Source of the DNA: Brugia malayi
Taxonomy: Eukaryota; Nematoda; Chromadorea; Rhabditida; Onchocercidae
Assembly: GCF_000002995.4 (NCBI RefSeq)
Contig: NW_025062475.1
Coordinates: 12,494,687 to 12,558,686, forward strand
Direction of reading: 5' to 3'
DNA: 64,000 nucleotides
In this document: positions 11,330-24,052 of the stretch, one piece after another
Layout of the letters: each line of letters starts with the position of its first letter
How positions within the stretch are numbered: the first letter of the stretch is position 1
Notes under the pieces: model-generated
Seen by the model: the letters and a program-made list of their open reading frames with translations, nothing else
Databases searched by the model: none
What the model was told of the DNA's origin: nothing
Made by a program: the position numbers and the translations under genes

Positions 11330-14300
11330 TTACGCAACAAAGTTGTTGTGTTTCTCATGGAAATATGTAACACAATCTTCCAGGAGCTTGTCGCCTAACA
11401 CGTATTTTAAGGCCATCTTTTTAGCTATCATTTGCAAAAGACCACCAATCAAACGTTTTTCAAGTGGAAAATTGATGTCCAAAAGCTTCCTGAAATTACT
11501 TTGTAAATTATAAAACATAGCGAAAGCAATGTAAAAAGTGAATGATTAAAGAAGGAACTAACATTATGTAGTTATGCAGTAATGTCTTCGCTTTTTCTGG
11601 AATTGAAATTAATAGCTTCTCGACAGTATCAAATTTTAAAGTATCAATGTTGGTCACATCACCCGCAACAACTGATTTCTAAATAAACTTATAGCAATGA
11701 GTTCGTAGCTAAGGGATTTTTTTGAATGCAAAAGATACTTTACTAAGGATATACAATTCAGCTTTAAAACAGAAATTAGCCGTTCATATTGATTCGTATA
11801 TATTGAAAGCTTGATTGCCTCACCTAAAAGAACGTTACAAAGAAATTTATAACCATCTATCAAATTTAATTTCTACTTCCCCAGTATGAACAAGGTTAAC
11901 TGAAACTTGCTTATTATTAAATCCAACTTTTTTATTAAACTGTCAACTACCATCAATATGTAAGTGATAACAGTTGACATTGCTTGTAATATAATATAAA
12001 AATAATACAGTACATATATGTGGATGTGGTATACAAAAGCATCATGAGCTCAAACTCGAAATGAATTTAAAAAACAAAGTTATAAATAGAAATCTTATTA
12101 TTACCTCCATTTTTACACTTGATATGCGCGATGGTTTCTTTCGAGACCTGTTCTTTTCATCTTCTGGAAATAAACTAATTATTAGCAAACCATTAACCAT
12201 CAGAGAAAAAAGAATGCTTTAATATGATTCTGTCATCTCTAGAAATGTAGTTCAGTGGTCCAGAACAGTTTCATAATTCATTTATAATAATTCTAGAATG
12301 GAAACTACAACCATTTCCACAAGCTTTGTAATTTCAGGATCTTCACAAATTGCAACTTTGATATTTCTACAATCTAGAAGGAAACTAGTGGGGTTGAAAA
12401 TTTAATATCATTGCCAATAAACTTGACACATACTGTTTCCCAAATTTAAATGATGCGGCATAGCGATACGATTCAGATCATGCAAAAAAAGAAAAAAATT
12501 GAATTCCCTACCATTTAACAAATTCAATGCAACTGAAAATGTGGGAAAGTCGACCGTCAGAGCAGTAAATGCATCACGGCATCGTTTGTGATATATCTAC
12601 AAGAGAATAAAGAATGAGCAATCTATCGTCCTTTTTTAGTTTTGGAAAGAAAAAACACTTGCAATGACTGCCTAATAATAATAATCTAAAACAGCTGCTA
12701 CTGATACAAATCATATTATGTTCGTACCTCCTCATACCATAATTATATATATCGCAGTTAAATCTGATCATTAGGTTTTGACCATACCTCTAATATGCCT
12801 TCATTTGGTCCATCATGAATTTTCAGTGTTTCCGCAACGGAGAGTCCATCCAGAAGAACATGTTCTAAGCAAATTTGCATATTCTACAAAACAATAAATG
12901 TTCTAGCTCATCTTCTCCAAATGACTACCACGTCATTTATGTACGAAGATACTGGTGAACCTACAGCCTGTACTGTAAACATACCGTTTGTGCTGTTTCC
13001 GAACGACGATACTGGTGACTAATAAGATATGAAATTACACTTTTAACAAGTTGTTCTTCGTTTTCAACTCCATTTTCCATATGAAGCGCCAGTACATCGA
13101 TCTTCCCAATAAACACTCCCCGGGGCATAACACTAACTGATTTACGCTTTTTCTGAAACGCTATATACAAATTGAAGAGTAAACAAGCAGACTCGAAATA
13201 TAGTGCAAATCTTTTATTCAACATGGAAAGTGTGACAATCAACAAATTCATATGAATTTGAGTTATTATTAAAGAGAGTTATCTTAAAACACGGAAGTGA
13301 AAACACATTTATTAACCTTCGCAGAGAAAACTCCATCTGATTCAGATGACTTTATAAGCTTAGTACTCTTAACATCATTGCGCTCCCCATCACTGCACAG
13401 CCTTCTTTTTCCACGACGGGGCAAAGCAACCACTGTGTCTTTAGTCTTCTTCATCTTAAAAACAATCATATGAAATAATAATGTGCAAACTATTTTCAAA
13501 TGAAAAATGTATTACAATTAAATCAGTTGATAAATTTACTACTGGGAAAAGATTAGAACGTATATTCCAACCCCACATTTATTGAATGTCAATAAGTATT
13601 TCATACTACTTCATCATGATAATGACTCCTGGATAATGCACAGAAAGTTCATGGAATATATGGCATATTGGCTATTTACAGATTGCTAATGTCAATTTCG
13701 CTGAAAACAAGAAACTGAAAGGAGATGAGGCTAAATATACTTGTTTAAATACACCCATTTATCATTCAGACAATATGTACACCCGAAAAAATTTCTGAAA
13801 GTCGATATCTTGTTTTCAATGGAACTGAATGCATTCAATATGGGCATTTCATTATGAATATAACATAAAGTTGGTAAGAAAATATTACCATATTTTCTAG
13901 CCATAAAAATCCCTTAAGTAAGCGAATGTATGAATTGATAATAGTTACAGGAAGTTCTGTTATCGTTTTATACATTCCTGACGAGTTTTGTTCTGTGAAA
14001 ATTTTTACAATTGCTTCACGAATTTTCTTGGTATCACCACTATAGTTGAATTCTCGCAACAGCTAAACAAAAAAGCTGTGAAATGAATCAATAAAAACAG
14101 ATATACCAGACTTATTAGCTTAGTTTCAATGGAGTCAGTAAGACCGATATAATAAAGAGAGAGATGGTTAAAGCGTCACTTATTATTACTAAAATGTCAC
14201 AAATCATATTTCGTCTTAATATGCTATAGCAAACTTATTTTTCGCCACCTACGACAGTAAATATGAGTGAATATTAGTGCAAAAAAGCCATCCCGAAATA

Positions 14301-16679
14301 AATAAGACCTTAATTCATCAAACAACTATAAAATAGAAATGATCAAGAATTTAGCAACATTCAAAACATAAACAAGCGTAGAAAACGACACCTTATAAAA
14401 TGACAGCACCAGCAATGATTATTTTATAACACAGTAAAGGGTACCGTGGACTAAAATGAGAATGTCAACAGTTCCGAAAAAACTTCGAACCTTATCAATC
14501 TTTGATTCCAGTTCCAAGGTAGGTCCCAAAACATCTTTAGCTTCAACACAACCAAATTCCTTATTAATTAACATTCTGGCTATTTCATGATCACTATCAG
14601 TTACTGAAAAAAGAAAAGCCTAAAAATTCCACAAATAAAGTCTTCATTTACAAATGATATTTTTTAACTCTATATCATTAATAACCCAGAAAAAAAGTAA
14701 CATGGTGCAAAAAATTTTAAAAAACCAGAAAACAGATCTTCTTTACGATAATATCTTCATAAATTAACCTTTTTCTATAAGACTCTTCCTTTTATTTTCA
14801 TTCGTTCCATCTCTGTAAGCCTTCTGTTGTTTGGATTTTCGAACCTTAGGTAAATTCAGAGCAGCACGCACAACGCAGGCGTGCTTCATAACTGTTCGTG
14901 GTGTCAAATTGGTAGCTCTCGCTGCATCAACTCCTGTGTATCCCTCGTGTAACACCCTAAAAATAGCTATTGATGTATAATTGAGAACTATTCATTTCTG
15001 TTTCTGATGAATCATAAATTCGAATTTTGGAAATAGAAATGAAACTTACATGCCTACAGCTTTACGTATAGCATCCGCTTTCGTTGAGTGTCTAACAGAA
15101 GTTCCACAATAGTCATAGATACATTTGTCGATACGATTCTTATCAATCGTCGAAATATCGCGTGTAAAATCCTTTCGTGCTCTCCTAACTCGTACTTTCT
15201 TTCGATCTTTCGTCTGATTACCCCCAATTTCATTACTCTCATCATCTGTAAAATATTTTATTAATTCGAGTTTTTATATAATCCTGAAAATCATAAACTA
15301 AAATAGTTTTTGATTACAAATAGTTTAAAAATAGTTTGAATTCGTTCATATTAGTTTTTATTGGTTGTTTAGCGTTTTCAGATGTTACGGTAGCTAAGCA
15401 AACGGCACAGCAGAAAGACCTACGATGTCCATGTCAAAGTTTCATAAACCGCCAACCTATAGACGAAAAAGAATTAGAAACTAAAAGCAAAGTGACACAC
15501 TGCTTGTTTGGTTAGACACCTCTGTCCCTTCATTTTTCACTTCTATTTCAACTCCATTCTTTTCTGCTGCCAAAATCATGTTTCGTTTATGTTGTTTGAC
15601 TAAATTGGCTCTATTCAGCAACTTTTCAACCATATTGTAATAGGTTCGAAAATATGAAACAGCGAGCTTGTAACACTGACAAGCCTCCTGAAAAGTTATA
15701 ATGTGTGTACGACAATCAAACAACCATTCATATTTAAATATATACATAAAATCGAGGTATACTGGACCACTGCCAACTGCACTAATCAGAACTGCAAGCT
15801 AAATGAATAGAAGTCAACAAAAAAAATTACTTGCTCAGACATCGTCTTGCAATGAACATCTGTAACTGCATTCTTCAGTCGTTCCTTTGTTTCACTACTT
15901 ACTCTGCTATAACCCACAACGATATCTATTGCGCGACGAAGTTTTTCATCAACATGACCTATAAATTATTGAACTCTTAAAAAAGCAGTTAACTGCATCA
16001 TTAATTAAATGATTTATTTTGCATTATGCACAATTTACTGATGTAAATTCGATCAATTGTATATCAGTAGTTAATGACCACAGCATTTCAATAATAATAC
16101 TGGAACGAACCGTCTGTCACGGATGATGTCTTGTTATTTCTTCCAACACTGCCCATTCGATCCACAGGATTCATAATATTTCCATTTTCCGGAATCTTTA
16201 AATATTCGATTGTAGACATACACTTGTATTTAAATATATTCTAAACAGATTTAACACGCTTGATTACTTTCCAAAAATTTTTTGAAATCCATGCTGAACA
16301 ATATCAAAAAAGCATATAAAACAAGCAAATAAAACTTATATTGTACATCCACACTACTTCATGTCATCCTCAAATAGAAACTCTATCAAGATTTCATGAC
16401 AGATCCGATAATCAAAATCTTTAACTTTTTCTTATGGGAAATTAATTTCAAAATTACTTTGCAAAAATCAAAACTATTTAATAATATTGGTATTTTACAT
16501 CTATAAACTTAGTCTTGGGACAAAAGAAATCAATATCTTGCCAATACCTTCTGTTCATTCGCAGCATTTTCATAGTAACTACTACTGGCTTTTATTTCAT
16601 TAGCGGATTTCAAACTCTCGGACCGTTGAAACGTCTCCATCATGTCACTAGTGCTACTCTTAACAAGTACATTCTCCAT
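11330..16679 (-). CDS. Unrecognised 674-residue basic protein with five helix-turn-helix-like repeats
   Basis: Fifteen exons: 16679-16548, 16195-16111, 15958-15831, 15687-15501, 15245-15050, 14956-14769, 14603-14491, 14062-13889, 13454-13317, 13152-12985, 12883-12788, 12596-12512, 12163-12105, 11678-11563 and 11489-11330. They sum to 2025 bases in frame. I do not recognise the family. About 65-residue helical units start near residues 72, 208, 341, 474 and 614, roughly every 135 residues. Units 1, 2 and 4 end in a 41-residue block (100-140, 237-277, 505-545) with the pattern of a helix, a short hydrophobic-Gly turn and a second helix, for example GYTGVDAARATNLTPRTVMK. Between units lie Lys/Arg-rich linkers (KKVRVRRARK, RRGKRRL, RSRKKPS) that look like nuclear or DNA-binding tails. 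The ATG lies one base after a TTTGCAG acceptor, so a spliced leader or 5' UTR exon is likely. A chromatin or DNA-binding role is inference only. Confidence 0.75.
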
Positions 16680-19105
16680 ACTGCAAACAAAACAATTATT
16701 TTCAGGAAGCGTCCTATAAAGCATAATTATCAAACCATATTTTAATCATTTTCAAAGTCTTCAGTTATTTAACTATGTTATATCCATGCACCTCCACATT
16801 GTACTTTGCAAAGTGTAAAAGTGCACTTATACTCCTACTTTCGAAATTCACTTCATGAAATCCTAAAAATATTCATAGTTCTTATCTCTGTTCATATCTA
16901 CCACTTTCACTTACATCAAATATTCGTTCGATCCACTCCTAATAAAGTGGTTTAAAACTGCAAACTGTAAACTCTACACCTGCAACAAACCTCTAACAAA
17001 AAATGAGCGCATAAAAGCATTATCATATTGTCAAATACATAAACATTTAAACTGCATAAGAATAATACGTTGCTATATTTTAGATCACATAATGAAGGAA
17101 AATGTTACGCCGAAAATAAGTGAACGAAAACAATGAAATGGTAAAATCAATATGATCGATTTTTCGAGATAACTCTCTATTCACTTAATTTCATGGACCA
17201 AAAAACCGATACATGTGTAACTGCTAAAATTGAATCTTCAATCAGACGAATTCCTATCAATAATTCCCTTCAAATCTGAAATGGTTCCCACCACATATAC
17301 ATTAAATATAATAAAAAATAAGTAATCTCAGTGATTTGCTTCATAGTAAGTATAGATCCGATGGGACATAAGTTAACGCTTAAAACTTTTGAAAAACTTT
17401 ACACTGAAAATTCAAAAAAGTACAACGGCACATTTCGCACCAAACCTCAATTCTAGTCCTCCTCTCTCTTCTGTCTTGATCGTCCGAACCCCTCACTTCC
17501 AACACACTCTTTTGCCTCCAACACATAATAAATTTATAATTTATCGTCATTCACAATGATTCCAGATAATTTGTCTGTACGTGGAGCACGTGTACTTCCA
17601 CGCATGTATTTTAGCATGTATATGCTCTACCATCATAGATTGATTACTTCCCTCTGTCGAAACATGAACATTTACTGGTTTGAAATTATTTACGTTATCT
17701 TTCCATAGTTGAAAAAAGCAGAAATCTATACCTAACGTGAAGGAAGTGTATGTAAGTAGAATTGTTACGTGAAACTGAGTAAACCTTCTCATTCCTGAAA
17801 CAGTATTATCCGTCCATTGAAGTGGATTTCAGTAATTTGTTAAAGGAATTGATAGTATGATATTCTGCACCTCTCCTCTCCACCACTGCTACCTTCGACA
17901 AATGCTGAATTAAAAATCTGAATTGAAAAGAAATTTGATTTTCTGAAGCATGTCCCACCGACTAACGAAAAAGAGTAAAATATTCACTGAATTCATTTTT
18001 GATATGTGGGAGAAGGCATTGTGTTGCACTTTGCGGAACTGTGAGACGGAAGGACGGAATGAACCGAGCGTCTCTCATTTATCAGCGGTACGCACTGTGA
18101 TGACAGCGCTTTCGTGTGCCACTGTTGAACAGTTGCCCAGCTGTACATGCATAGTTTGAGTAGTATGGAGGAAATAATTATTTACTTTTACTTTAGATTA
18201 CTTTAGATACTAAATGTTGTTTGCTTCTTTGTTCACTTTGCTTGTTTACTAGATGCAAATGAAATGTGTGAAATTTCCCATTTATACTGTTTATTTGTGT
18301 GTTTGCTCCACATGTACACCTTATATATAAATGTGTAGCTTAATTTAGTAAATGGAAGTAGAGTTAGTAGAAGAAAAAATCAAATACCATAATAACATTC
18401 AAATTAACCGTAATTAAAGTCGTCGGCTGTTATTTGAATATTTGTACTCGTTTTGACATATTTAAAACTCTTCAGCTATAATTTGCTTCCAGAAAATCTC
18501 ATTGAGCGGTTTCATTTTTCTTTTTTTCTTTTTTTTTTTTTTTTTTTTTTTTAAATTTCTGACACAATTTCTCTATCCTTTTGTATTTAAATATGCCTAA
18601 GTTTTTTTTGATATATATATATATATATATTTTTTTGTATTTAAATATGCCTAATAAATATTAACATTCTACTGAACTATTTATTAAATTTAATGATCGT
18701 TTTCCTCTGGCTCATAGTTTAAGTTTACCCAGTTATATAGTTCAATATATTGTGCTTGCCTTCATGCGATGTTGGTAAAGGATAACTGAATAATACATCA
18801 AATTCCACAGACTGATTCATTCTGGATTTTCGAAAGAGTAATGTAAGATTCTCGTAAGATTCAAATGAAGATTTTAATTTAAAAAAGTGCAAGTATAAGA
18901 TATTTTTTAGCATGTTTCGATGGCAATGCAAAATAAGCAAAAGCTGATGAAAAAATAAGAAACCAGTAACTGGCACGAGTAAAAGCATTGTTCCTTTTCA
19001 TTCATGTTCTCGTTTTGCCTTTTTTATGCACATGGCAAGTTTGGCGTGACTTTATTTTTTTGGTTTTCGATATTTGTAGAAGTGAATCAGAAGAACAAAC
19101 GAAAA
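16680..19105. other. Gene-free stretch with poly-T and AT microsatellite
   Basis: This 2.4 kb should hold the divergent promoters of the five-repeat gene (minus) and the small orphan (plus). A poly-T run lies at about 18530-18552 and a (TA)n run near 18611-18630. The (TA)n run is flanked by a short direct duplication of TTTTGTATTTAAATATGCCTAA (about 18580-18601 and 18633-18654; described rather than extended here). Frames at 17547-17792 and 17950-18159 look like chance. Confidence 0.55.
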
Positions 19106-19579
19106 ATGTCAAATGCCGAGAAGCTTGCAGCTGAATTTGAAAAAGGCGAAACGAATCTTGACAAATTTGGCAAAGGTGCTGGTAAAAGAACAAAGGTTAG
19201 AACGAAGCTGAAATTAGCATTTGACACTGTAGTGATATTAACACTTCCTTAAGTTGAAGATCTGATTTGTAATTAATTATTCCCACATACAATTCCATTG
19301 AGTTCTCTAAGGATTTATTAAAAGATATTAATTAAAGAATTAAAAATCTATATAGCATCTGAACAAAAATGACTGGAAGTTTTTCTTTAGTATGTGAACC
19401 ACCAGTACTTCACTACATATACTTTACATAAATTCTTTAACAATTTCCAGGCTGAACAGTATGAACATAAGCACTCGCATCCAGAAGGTGATACCAGGAA
19501 AATAGTTAATTATTGTGTTAGCGGTCAGGAAAAAAGAAAGGGAACTACTAGCACAGGTAGCACAGCGAAGAAAGACTAA
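19106..19579 (+). CDS. Small orphan protein, two exons, 72 residues
   Basis: Exon 1 is 19106-19195 and exon 2 is 19451-19579, giving 219 bases in frame. The donor is AAG/GTTAGA and the acceptor TTTCCAG/GCT. A TTTGTAG acceptor about 26 bases before the ATG suggests a spliced leader or 5' UTR exon. The product starts MSNAEKLAAEFEKGETNLDK and ends GSTAKKD. It is very hydrophilic, with Lys, Glu and Thr, a His-rich patch (YEHKHSHPEGD), one cysteine, and no signal peptide or membrane segment. It is likely soluble and largely disordered. I recognise no family. The clean splice and phase support a real gene; function unknown. Confidence 0.6.
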
Positions 19580-20475
19580 AACTGCAATCTCTCGATCTCG
19601 AGTTGAATAAGGAACATTCCTTGTTGCACATGCATGTTCGAGGCTTTCAAATAGTGTCTCTTAATGTATTTCAAATATTATCATATGTTTCCATGTTTTG
19701 ATTACTTTTTAATGACCCAGTCTTTTAAAGCATTTTGTAAAATCTTTTTTGTATTACTAAAGACGCAGAATCATTCTGCACTCAATGTTATAGGTCCGCA
19801 TTGGATTAAGTTTCTTTGTTACGGAATCGTTTTTCAGTGTCAATACACTGAAACATATTCTTTTTACGCCTCATAATAAAGCATACGACACTTCTTAGTG
19901 TCGTACGATTTCTTTATATCAACAAATACTTCAACTGACATATTGTATCTCTCATTGTTTCATTTTTGTATGAGCTTGCTAGTTTGTGTGCACGGTAAAA
20001 TTTCTTACTAAATGAACAGCATTATTAAGACGTTTTTATATAACGTAGCATCACAACAACATAACAGTTCCGTATTAGCTTTTCCTGTAAAAATCATCAT
20101 TTATAAATTCATAAACCACGAAAATTCCGGAACGTATTGCATCAGGAACTGGCCAAGAACTGTTCGTTCAGAAGAAACTCAGCACTAGTTTGTTTCCTAA
20201 ATCTGCATTTAACGTCTGCACCCACGGTAAGAACAAGAGTATCATTGCTGATCTACTGGTGATCTATGAAGGAATAACAAAGTGGAGTTGAATAACAAAA
20301 CATTCCTTAATTGCTTTCTTGTTTACAGGTTCTCATATTCTTTCATTTTTATGTACTTTCAGGAAGTGGTTGATATGAAAATTACTAGTCAACAAATAAA
20401 AACTGTAAAAATGATCTTTACATAACACAGTAAATAGTACAGTCCAAACAACAGCTCAACAAAACACTAATAGGT
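19580..20475. other. Intergenic region between convergent genes
   Basis: About 0.9 kb between the 3' ends of the orphan (plus) and BRX1 (minus). A hairpin-forming inverted repeat, TACGACAC-TTCTTA-GTGTCGTA, lies near 19884-19906. An open frame at 19664-19876 looks like 3' UTR or chance. Nothing else seen. Confidence 0.5.
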
Positions 20476-22292
20476 TTAACCCGCAGTGTAATTTTCCCTT
20501 GTTTTACTCTTCGTCTTTTTCTTCTTTTCTATGATTCGCTTGATTTCTTTTGCTCGGGGATTATCAAGTATTCTTTCAGTATCGAAAACTTCACCCAAGG
20601 GATCGGGCATTTTCACAGCCGCTTGTTCCGCTAACTTTATTCCATGGGCCTAAAATAAAAAATAAAAATAAAAAAAAAACCATAAAAACATGCCGTGTAC
20701 AATTATTTATTGTGAGAACATTTCTTAGAAATTTTGAGAATTACATCTCAGGAGTAATCAGTAGATCAAATAAATTACTTTTTCAGCCAGCTTCTTCATG
20801 ACATATTTATGAGAATGCCTTTTCTTAATTTCACTCCGGACCTTATTCGGACTAACGTAATTAGGGTTATCATATAAAACGGAGCCTTCAAATGACCCAT
20901 CGAAAATGCGAATAATTTCCAATACCATGCGTGGTCCTACAATAATCATTATTGATATATTTTCCCAATTCATAGCAAATAAAAACAATTTATTACATCA
21001 ACAGAAGTATTAGCCTTATTAGCTTCTGATTTCTTTCACGTGCAAAAAAATTAGAACAAATGTCAACACTAAAATACTTTTAACTTGGCAACAAACCGAT
21101 CTCCTGAAGTTCAAGTGTTTCATCAACAATTTGAAAGTTTCGAAACCATATTTTACCATCTGCAGTTATTGAAAATGTGAAAACATGATCAATAAATGGT
21201 TTGCTTCTGGGATGATGATATGGCGTACTGAATGTCTGCAAACAACAGTGCACAATACAACTTAACATATGATACATGTTGTTTGGAGCTGATATTAAAT
21301 GAAATATATTAATTGGAGTCAGAGTGAAAATTTGGAAGAGTGACCTGCATTAGAAGTTGCTTGATAAGTGAGAAGTGTGGCTGGCTATCAAAAGTAGAGT
21401 CAAACGAAAGCACCGGTCGCGATCCCTTCAAACAGTTACCAGACATCCGCATTTCATCCATCGTGTGCACATTATGCACCAGAAATTTTACAGATGGACC
21501 GTGTGTTGTATTTGATATCCATAAGTATAGATCCTCAAATAAAATTGTTCATAGCGATCCATGAATCATTATGCATTCCTTTAGTCATTCCCAGATAACC
21601 ATAACTGATATCAACTGAATAGTCTGAGACTACTAGCAAAATCAGTAATGAATTTTTACTGGCGTTTTTTAATGTCTTATTATAACATTGCGCAATAAGT
21701 GTTTTAATTCCAAATACAATGATCTGACTTATTGAGTAGCTGTAAGATCACTTGGAGATCCCATTAATACGAAGTACAGTGAGTCATTTAGATTATCTGT
21801 TCTACAGTGAAAGTAATTATATATACCGTAATTTTCTATGCTTACCGTATGCTTTCTGTTTTCGAAATACAGACATTTGGTACAGTTTGCTATCTCAGCA
21901 ATCTCATTAATTAATACCAAACTATTCCTCTTGTCCATTTTGTTATCCGATTTGCTATGAGGCATTAAATTTAAGAAATCCTTCATTAGATGACGCATAC
22001 GATAGGATGCACCACGAGAACAAAAAATCAGAACACGCTCACGATTTGTCCATTTTGATTTGACCTGTAAAAACAATGTATATACCATGTTTTGATAGCA
22101 ATTTTGAAAAATTTACATAGGATAAAATAAAGAAAGGACATAAACCTGTTCTGAAGCATCTTTTTTTTTGGGTGAAATTGGAAATGATTCTTCCTTAGAT
22201 GTATTTGAGCTCTCTGATGTTCTTGAAGTTAGTCTACGCTTCTTCGACAATAATTTATCGACACCTTCAAGTTGACGAAAACGTCGTGACAT
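20476..22292 (-). CDS. BRIX1: Ribosome biogenesis protein BRX1 (Brix domain)
   Basis: Six exons, 22292-22146, 22064-21846, 21533-21345, 21235-21097, 20936-20779 and 20649-20476, total 1026 bases in frame, 341 residues. The Brix domain fills about residues 50-255 with family hallmarks: KWTNRERVLIFCSRG, RHLMKDFLNLMPHSK, NCTKCLYFENR, GNCLKGSRPVLSFD, PFIDHVFTF and IWFRNFQI, then EIGPRMVLEIIRIFDGSF. Brix proteins bind pre-rRNA in the nucleolus; BRX1 is needed for early 60S subunit assembly. The N-terminal 45 residues and the C-terminal tail (IIEKKKKTKSKTRENY) are basic, suiting nucleolar targeting. The ATG follows a TTTTTAG acceptor directly, which suggests trans-splicing at the start codon. Length is close to the human protein. 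The assignment is secure. Confidence 0.95.
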
Positions 22293-24052
22293 CTAAAAAT
22301 TATGTAACGTTTAATATGTACATTTATAAATATCAGATATTTAAACACGAGCGCTCTGTAGACACACACACGTTACCATAATGTTTTAACTAAATACATA
22401 CCTAATGTGATTGAAAATATGCAACTTTTAATAGCTGCACTCAGTTTCAAAAGTAAAGCATATATGTATACAGGCATAGGTGACCTGACTATGTTGTTAT
22501 TAAAAAAAAAAATCTAATATCAAAAAAAAATCCAAACAAAACACATGGCAAAAAAATAACGAAAATTATCCAAACAGCCCATAATTATTAAATCAAATAA
22601 AAGCCAGTAAAACAAAGACGGAACTAAACATTAAAATAACTCTAAACAAGTTATTGAGAACAGAATGCAAATAAAATAGTAAAAGCAAACAAAAGATATC
22701 ATTTCGGAACAACATGTATCGGCTAGCCGTAGAGTTACCTTCCACAAAAATTATAGAAGCATTCAAATTAAAAGAGAAATATGAACTAAACAGAATCAAG
22801 AAAATAATAAAAAGTATTAAACAATGATGAAAAATTTTAATGTTCAAATTTAGGAAATAGATTTTCAAAATAGTGAAGAAATAAAAAGAACGAAAGTTAG
22901 TCTGCTTTCATATAGATAGGTCCAAATACATTTTGTTAGTTGAAAGGACGCAACACGAAGAGTTTGTACAAAAACTTCAATCAGAAAATTTTAAAAATTT
23001 AACTTTTATGAATATAATTTGCAATTCAGTCTGAACAACTGGACGTCTATTTATTTTACTTCTCTGTTAACTGTCTCTATCTCTCTTTTTTATTCGAAGA
23101 TGAGTGAAAAAGAAAAATATGCAGTATGGAAAAATCATGCTTATTCACAAACATTTCAGCAATTAAGGTTATTAGAGAAATCTTTTTCATACAAAACAAA
23201 GGAACTGTGTTTGTCAGTCAGTTGGATTTATTTAGGGAAACCAAAAAAAAAAAATCTCAAATCAAGACAACCAGGTCATTCGAGAAAGTGTCAGTAATCC
23301 GAAGAGTCATACAGAAATACGTCACAATCATACCCAAACTTGTAAGAGGTAATAACAAATGAAGAAGAGAGGAGAGTACGAGCACGGAACTTAAGGGAAA
23401 TCGGATGACCCCACTCTTCCCTTCCACTACTGTCCGTGTGACCCGAGAAAACGGAGTGGTCGAAACACTTCGTGGATGGCCGTGACACCTTTTACCACAG
23501 GTGCTTATGAAGCATTGTTCTGAATCGTCGACGGTGACAGTCATAAAGTTTGTGGTGAGTGAGGGTTGTTAATGGTGATAAGGGAGTGATTAGTGATAAG
23601 ATGCTGATAAGGAAGTGATTAGTGGTCAAATGTTGATAAGGTAGTGATTCAGAGGGCATGATCTTGCTTAGTGATAAATGCTAGGGACAAAACCATCATT
23701 TTAAATTGCAATATATTGAGAAAGCATGCGAGGAGTGAGTGACTCGTTGAACGAAAATAAAATTAAGAAAGAGGAGAGAGTGAAAGAGGCAACTCTTCAC
23801 AGTGCTATTTGGTTTAAGAATTGATTATGTAAATTTTAAATCTGTCTCGAAATTTTCCTAGTAGTAAAGTGCGACTTTTACATTAAAGAGATAATTTTAT
23901 CCGGTGTTTTTCTTTTTTGACCTTTGTTACATTCATATCTTTCATTAAGTATTTTATTTCTGGTTAAATAAATGTCATGATATAATCAAATTTTTTTGTT
24001 CACTTTAAAAAGAAGGATGTGCGTTTATTCGTAATATTAGAATATATAGAAA
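22293..24052. other. Intergenic region between divergent genes, with a degenerate minisatellite
   Basis: This 1.8 kb holds the promoter regions of BRX1 (minus) and the J-domain gene (plus). Frames at 22593-22868 (hydrophobic, AT-driven) and 23019-23544 (both strands) have no recognisable domains or splice partners. A short degenerate tandem repeat near 23573-23660 is listed separately. Confidence 0.5.
23573..23660. repeat. Degenerate 28-30-base tandem repeat, about three copies
   Basis: Three imperfect copies of a unit containing TGATAAGGNAGTGATTAGTG follow each other head to tail, the last diverging to GTGATTCAG. It lies in the promoter side of the J-domain gene. No function can be read from it. 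Confidence 0.55.

Noticed and set aside
17547..18159. Frames at 17547-17792 and 17950-18159 as genes
   Set aside because: No homology signal, no splice partners and opposite strands; best read as chance.
22593..22868. Hydrophobic minus-strand frame as a small membrane protein
   Set aside because: The composition is what poly-A/T-rich DNA gives by chance, and no partner exons or start context were found.
23019..23544. Several overlapping frames around 23 kb
   Set aside because: Frames on both strands compete, none has recognisable content, and the region is the upstream side of two divergent genes.
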